Assembly (NCBI GenBank): GCA_003973585.1
Contig: QNYN01000196.1
Coordinates: 1-9,333 of the forward strand
Source: Fusobacteriota bacterium
Lineage (GTDB): Bacteria > Fusobacteriota > Fusobacteriia > Fusobacteriales > Fusobacteriaceae
Direction of reading: 5' to 3'
Length of the DNA: 9,333 nt
The notes under the pieces are model-generated. The model made no database searches. It saw only the letters and a program-made list of their open reading frames with translations, and was not told where the DNA came from. This document shows positions 6,368 through 9,333 of this stretch, in pieces. Both the position numbers and the translations under genes were made by a program. Position 1 is the first letter of the stretch, and the number at the start of each line of letters is the position of its first letter.

Positions 6368-6382
6368 TAAAAAAGGTGGGAT

Positions 6383-7228
6383 ATGATGAATAAAAAAACT
6401 TTAACAGTAGTAGGATTAGGTTTAATTGGAGGGTGCTATGCTAAAACTTTACGAGAAGAATTTGATACTATCTATGGGGTAGATTTAGATGATTTAGCAT
6501 TAGCATATGCAACTCGTGAAAATGTAATAAATAAAGGGTTTAAAGATCCTAAAATACCTATATCTGAAAGTGATATTGTGGTAGTTTGTCTGTATCCCCA
6601 TCTTCTTTTAAAATTTATAGAAGAAAATAAAAATAATTTTAAACCAGGATCTATTATAACAGATGCAATAGGAATAAAAGGTGATACTATAGATAAAATT
6701 TTAGAAATATTACCAGAAGGAATAGATTTTGTAGGAGCCCATCCTATGGCAGGGAGGGAAGTACAAGGAGTCTGGAATTCTGATCCTAAAATATTTAGAG
6801 GAGCTAACTTTATAATTACCCCACATCCAAAAAACCAGGAAAAGAATTTAGATATAATAGAGAATTTAGCTAAAATAATGGGTTTTAAAAAAGTATCTCG
6901 TATAACTCCTAAAGAACACGATGAAGTTATAGCTTTTACAAGTCAGTTAACCCATGCAATAGCAGTAGCACTAGTTAATTCAGATGAAAAAAACTTTGAT
7001 ACAGATGTATTTATAGGAGATTCTTATCGAGATCTAACTCGTATTGCTATGATAAATGAAAATCTTTGGGATAATTTATTTATGGGAAATAGAGAAAATT
7101 TAATAAAAAAAATAGAAAACTTTGAAAAAAGTTTAGATGAGATAAAAAATGCTCTAAAAAACTGTGATAGTGAAACCTTGAAAAAAGAGTTTATTAAATC
7201 AACTAAAAGGAGAAAGGAGATCCATTAA
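6383..7228 (+). CDS. tyrA: Prephenate dehydrogenase
   Basis: This enzyme oxidatively decarboxylates prephenate to 4-hydroxyphenylpyruvate, the precursor of tyrosine. The 281 residues are typical of a monofunctional TyrA without a chorismate mutase or ACT domain. The dinucleotide fold is clear: GLGLIGG (11-17), then the acidic VDLDD at the end of the second strand (Asp34), which favours NAD over NADP. Active-site marks are GAHPMAGRE (118-125, His120), SQLTHAIA (187-194) and DSYRDLTRIA (213-222). Two ATG codons stand in tandem at 6383 and 6386. The ribosome binding site AAGGTGG (6373-6379) is unusually close to the first, so the second may be the true start, one residue shorter. It follows aroF by 15 bases and its stop overlaps the aroB start. 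No C-terminal ACT domain is visible, so Tyr control probably falls on the DAHP synthase and the attenuator. Confidence 0.94.
   Translation: MMNKKTLTVVGLGLIGGCYAKTLREEFDTIYGVDLDDLALAYATRENVINKGFKDPKIPISESDIVVVCLYPHLLLKFIEENKNNFKPGSIITDAIGIKGDTIDKILEILPEGIDFVGAHPMAGREVQGVWNSDPKIFRGANFIITPHPKNQEKNLDIIENLAKIMGFKKVSRITPKEHDEVIAFTSQLTHAIAVALVNSDEKNFDTDVFIGDSYRDLTRIAMINENLWDNLFMGNRENLIKKIENFEKSLDEIKNALKNCDSETLKKEFIKSTKRRKEIH
7205..7219 (+). promoter_or_regulatory. Double ribosome binding site for aroB inside tyrA
   Basis: Two tandem sites, AAAAGGAG (7205-7212) and AAAGGAG (7213-7219), lie in the last codons of tyrA. The nearer one stands eight bases before the aroB ATG at 7228, which shares its A with the tyrA TAA (TAATG). 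This layout supports re-initiation and coupled translation. Confidence 0.7.
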
Positions 7229-8307
7229 TGGAAAAATTACATATTAATTTAGAAGAAAAATCATACGATATCTTTATAGAAAAAGGAATATTAAATAAAG
7301 TAGGAGATTATATTTCTAAAATTTATAAAGGAAAAAAAATAGTTATAGTTACAGATACAAATGTAGATAAATTATATGGAAATAAATTAATGAAAATCCT
7401 AGAAAATTCTGGTTATTCTCCTAAAAAAGTAGTTTTTACAGCAGGGGAAGAAAATAAAAACTTTACAACACTTATTGATGTACAAGAACAAATTATAGAT
7501 TGTGGAATAAAGAGAGGAGATCTTCTAATTGCTTTTGGTGGAGGAGTAGTAGGAGATTTAGCAGGATTTGCAGCTGCTACTCTATATCGAGGGATAGACT
7601 TTATACAGATACCAACAACTTTATTAGCTCAAGTAGATAGCAGTGTAGGTGGAAAGGTAGCCGTAGATACTAGTCGAGGTAAAAACTTAGTAGGTAATTT
7701 TTACCAACCTAAGATGGTAATCATAGATCCTGAATTATTAGATACATTAGAAGAAAGAGAATTAAAAAGTGGAATGGCAGAAGTTATAAAATATGGTGCT
7801 ATTTATGATGAAACTTTTTTTGAATATTTAAATTCTAAAAATAATATTTTAGAAGATATAGAAAAAACTTTAAAAAGATGTTGTGAGATAAAGGCAGAAG
7901 TAGTAGAAAAAGATGAGTTTGATACAGGAATTCGTATGATTTTAAACTATGGTCATACTCTAGGACATGCCATAGAAAAATATTATAATTATGGGAAATA
8001 TACCCATGGAGAAGCTATATCTATTGGGATGTATGAAGTAACCTTGTTAGGAGAAAAGTTAGGAATAACTAAAATTGGAGAAGCTAAAAAAATAAAAAAC
8101 ATTTTATTAAAATATAAGTTACCTATTGAAGATAAAGTGGAAATAAAAGATCTTATAGAAGCTATAAAATCAGATAAAAAAAATATATCTGGAACACTTA
8201 ATTTTATATTCTTAAAGGAAATAGGAAAAGTAGAGATAGTAGGAATAAAAGAAGATGCAATAGATAAAGGATATATTACAACTTCAAAAGAAGGAGTGAA
8301 AAAATGA
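7228..8307 (+). CDS. aroB: 3-dehydroquinate synthase
   Basis: This enzyme converts DAHP to 3-dehydroquinate, the second shikimate step, using NAD and a divalent metal. At 359 residues it has the normal length. The NAD-binding loop GGGVVGDLAGFAAA is at 104-117, followed by IPTTLLAQVDSSVGGK (128-143), GKNLVGNFYQP (151-161), SGMAEVIKYG (181-190), NYGHTLGHAIE (240-250) and THGEAI (259-264). By family knowledge the metal ligands are Glu185, His243 and His260, all present. The start overlaps the tyrA stop by one base and the end overlaps the aroA start by four bases (ATGA), so it is translationally linked to both. Confidence 0.97.
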   Translation: MEKLHINLEEKSYDIFIEKGILNKVGDYISKIYKGKKIVIVTDTNVDKLYGNKLMKILENSGYSPKKVVFTAGEENKNFTTLIDVQEQIIDCGIKRGDLLIAFGGGVVGDLAGFAAATLYRGIDFIQIPTTLLAQVDSSVGGKVAVDTSRGKNLVGNFYQPKMVIIDPELLDTLEERELKSGMAEVIKYGAIYDETFFEYLNSKNNILEDIEKTLKRCCEIKAEVVEKDEFDTGIRMILNYGHTLGHAIEKYYNYGKYTHGEAISIGMYEVTLLGEKLGITKIGEAKKIKNILLKYKLPIEDKVEIKDLIEAIKSDKKNISGTLNFIFLKEIGKVEIVGIKEDAIDKGYITTSKEGVKK

Positions 8308-9333
8308 AATTAGAGTTAGTACCAAGTAAATTAGGTGGAAGTATTGTTATACCACCTTCGAAAAGTTTAGCACATAGGGGAATAATAGCTGCTTCATTAG
8401 CAGAAGGAACTAGTAAAATAACAAATTTAAATTTTTCTAACGATATAAAAGTTACGACAAATGCTATGAAAAGCTTAGGTGTAGATGTAGAAATATTTGA
8501 TGATTATGAAATTATTCATGGTAAAGAAAAATTAATTAGAAAAAATAGTATTATTGATTGTGGGGAATCAGGATCTACAATTAGATTTATGATTCCTATT
8601 TCTTTATTAGCAGATGGAGAAGTAACTTTTACTGGAGAAGGAAAATTACCGACTAGACCATTAGGAGTGTTTCATAAAATATTTGATGAACAAGGTATAG
8701 CATATAAACACGGAGAAAATGAGTTACCTCTTACAATAAATGGTAAATTAAAATCAGGAAGATTTGAGGTTAGAGGAGATATTAGTTCTCAATTTATAAC
8801 AGGCTTATTATATACACTACCAAAATTAGATGGTGAATCTGAAATAATTATTACAACAAAATTAGAGTCAGTAGGATATATAGACCTTACTTTAGACATA
8901 TTAGATAGATTTGGTATCAAAATTATAAATGAAAATTATGAAAGATTTATTATACCAGGAAATCAAAAATATAAAGCTCACGATTATAGAGTAGAAGGAG
9001 ATTTTTCACAAGTAGCATTTTGGTTAGTTGCTGGAATTTTAAATGATGGAATAGATTGTTTAGGAATGAATCCTAATTCTCTTCAAGGAGATAAAGCAAT
9101 TATTGAAATTTTGAGAGATATGGGAGCTAAAGTTACAGTAGAAGAAGATAGAATTTCTGTAGAAGGTTCTTCTACTTATGGTACAACTATAGATCTTAGT
9201 CAGTGTCCAGATTTAGGGCCTATTATTACAGTATTAGCTAGTCTTAGTGAAGGGGAAACTAGAATAGTAAATTCAAGTAGACTAAGGATTAAAGAATCAG
9301 ATAGGATAACTTCGATGACTACAGAACTTAACA
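8304..9333 (+). CDS. aroA: EPSP synthase (3-phosphoshikimate 1-carboxyvinyltransferase), 3'-truncated
   Basis: This enzyme joins shikimate 3-phosphate and phosphoenolpyruvate to make EPSP. The frame is open to the right edge and shows 343 residues; the family has about 420-430, so roughly 80 are missing. It begins MKLELVPSKLGGSIVIPPSK. Visible marks are PSKSLAHR (18-25), GESGSTIRF (87-95), PTRPL (116-120), SSQF (161-164), EGDFSQVAFW (231-240), CPDLGP (301-306, whose Asp303 aligns with the catalytic Asp) and RLRIKESDR (326-334). The phosphoenolpyruvate-site loop reads GESGSTIRF rather than the GNAGTAxRP of enteric enzymes, a variant I associate with clostridia and relatives. AAGGAG (8291-8296) precedes the start, which overlaps aroB by four bases. 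More shikimate genes may follow outside the window. Confidence 0.96.
   Translation, partial: MKLELVPSKLGGSIVIPPSKSLAHRGIIAASLAEGTSKITNLNFSNDIKVTTNAMKSLGVDVEIFDDYEIIHGKEKLIRKNSIIDCGESGSTIRFMIPISLLADGEVTFTGEGKLPTRPLGVFHKIFDEQGIAYKHGENELPLTINGKLKSGRFEVRGDISSQFITGLLYTLPKLDGESEIIITTKLESVGYIDLTLDILDRFGIKIINENYERFIIPGNQKYKAHDYRVEGDFSQVAFWLVAGILNDGIDCLGMNPNSLQGDKAIIEILRDMGAKVTVEEDRISVEGSSTYGTTIDLSQCPDLGPIITVLASLSEGETRIVNSSRLRIKESDRITSMTTELN

Noticed and set aside
6362..6386. Terminator or internal promoter between aroF and tyrA
   Set aside because: The 15-base gap holds only tandem stop codons and a ribosome binding site; no hairpin or promoter boxes are seen.
1..9333. CRISPR array, tRNA or rRNA genes, insertion sequences, phage genes
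   Set aside because: No spaced direct repeats, no structural RNA signatures, no transposase or terminal inverted repeats were found; the coding genes are all ordinary metabolic, transport or chaperone families.

Overview
The window is strongly AT-rich bacterial DNA. Arginine is written mostly as AGA, and the ribosome binding sites are strong (AGGAGG, AAGGAGG). Gene content and protein style suggest a fermentative, low-GC anaerobe. Members of the Fusobacteriota (Ilyobacter, Cetobacterium or Fusobacterium type) fit best: the GroES is short, orphan solute-binding lipoproteins occur, and the enzymes resemble clostridial and Thermotoga forms. The phylum is inferred from general resemblance and is not proven by any single marker here.

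Layout. (1) Positions 3-2956, plus strand: the 3' part of a polar amino-acid-binding lipoprotein, then argF (ornithine carbamoyltransferase) and argG (argininosuccinate synthase), with gaps of 23-24 bases. This looks like one transcription unit, and it ends at a hairpin terminator whose stem contains the argG stop codon. (2) Positions 3012-3275, minus strand: a lone GroES-type co-chaperonin without the roof hairpin and with no groEL beside it. It converges on the argG terminator, which can work in both directions. (3) Positions 3276-3418: a divergent promoter region with three A/T repeats. (4) Positions 3419-5074: an orphan OppA-type peptide-binding lipoprotein. (5) From 5083 to the right edge: an aromatic amino-acid operon. 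It has its own promoter, a 19-codon leader peptide containing Phe and three Tyr, two tandem terminators, then a Thermotoga-type DAHP synthase (aroF), tyrA, aroB and the first ~80% of aroA, cut by the window end. tyrA/aroB overlap by 1 base and aroB/aroA by 4 bases, pointing to translational coupling.

How the genes work together. ArgF and ArgG turn ornithine plus carbamoyl phosphate, then citrulline plus aspartate, into argininosuccinate. The co-located binding protein may supply a basic amino acid. AroF and AroB make 3-dehydroquinate, AroA makes EPSP later in the shikimate pathway, and TyrA takes prephenate towards tyrosine.

The most interesting element is the untranslated leader at about 5119-5353. 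A Tyr-rich peptide is followed by one segment, AACAGGTTTATTAA, which can pair with the 5' arms of both downstream terminators. This gives a coherent, testable model of ribosome-mediated attenuation of the aromatic operon by charged tRNA-Tyr. It would act alongside feedback inhibition through the N-terminal regulatory domain of the DAHP synthase.
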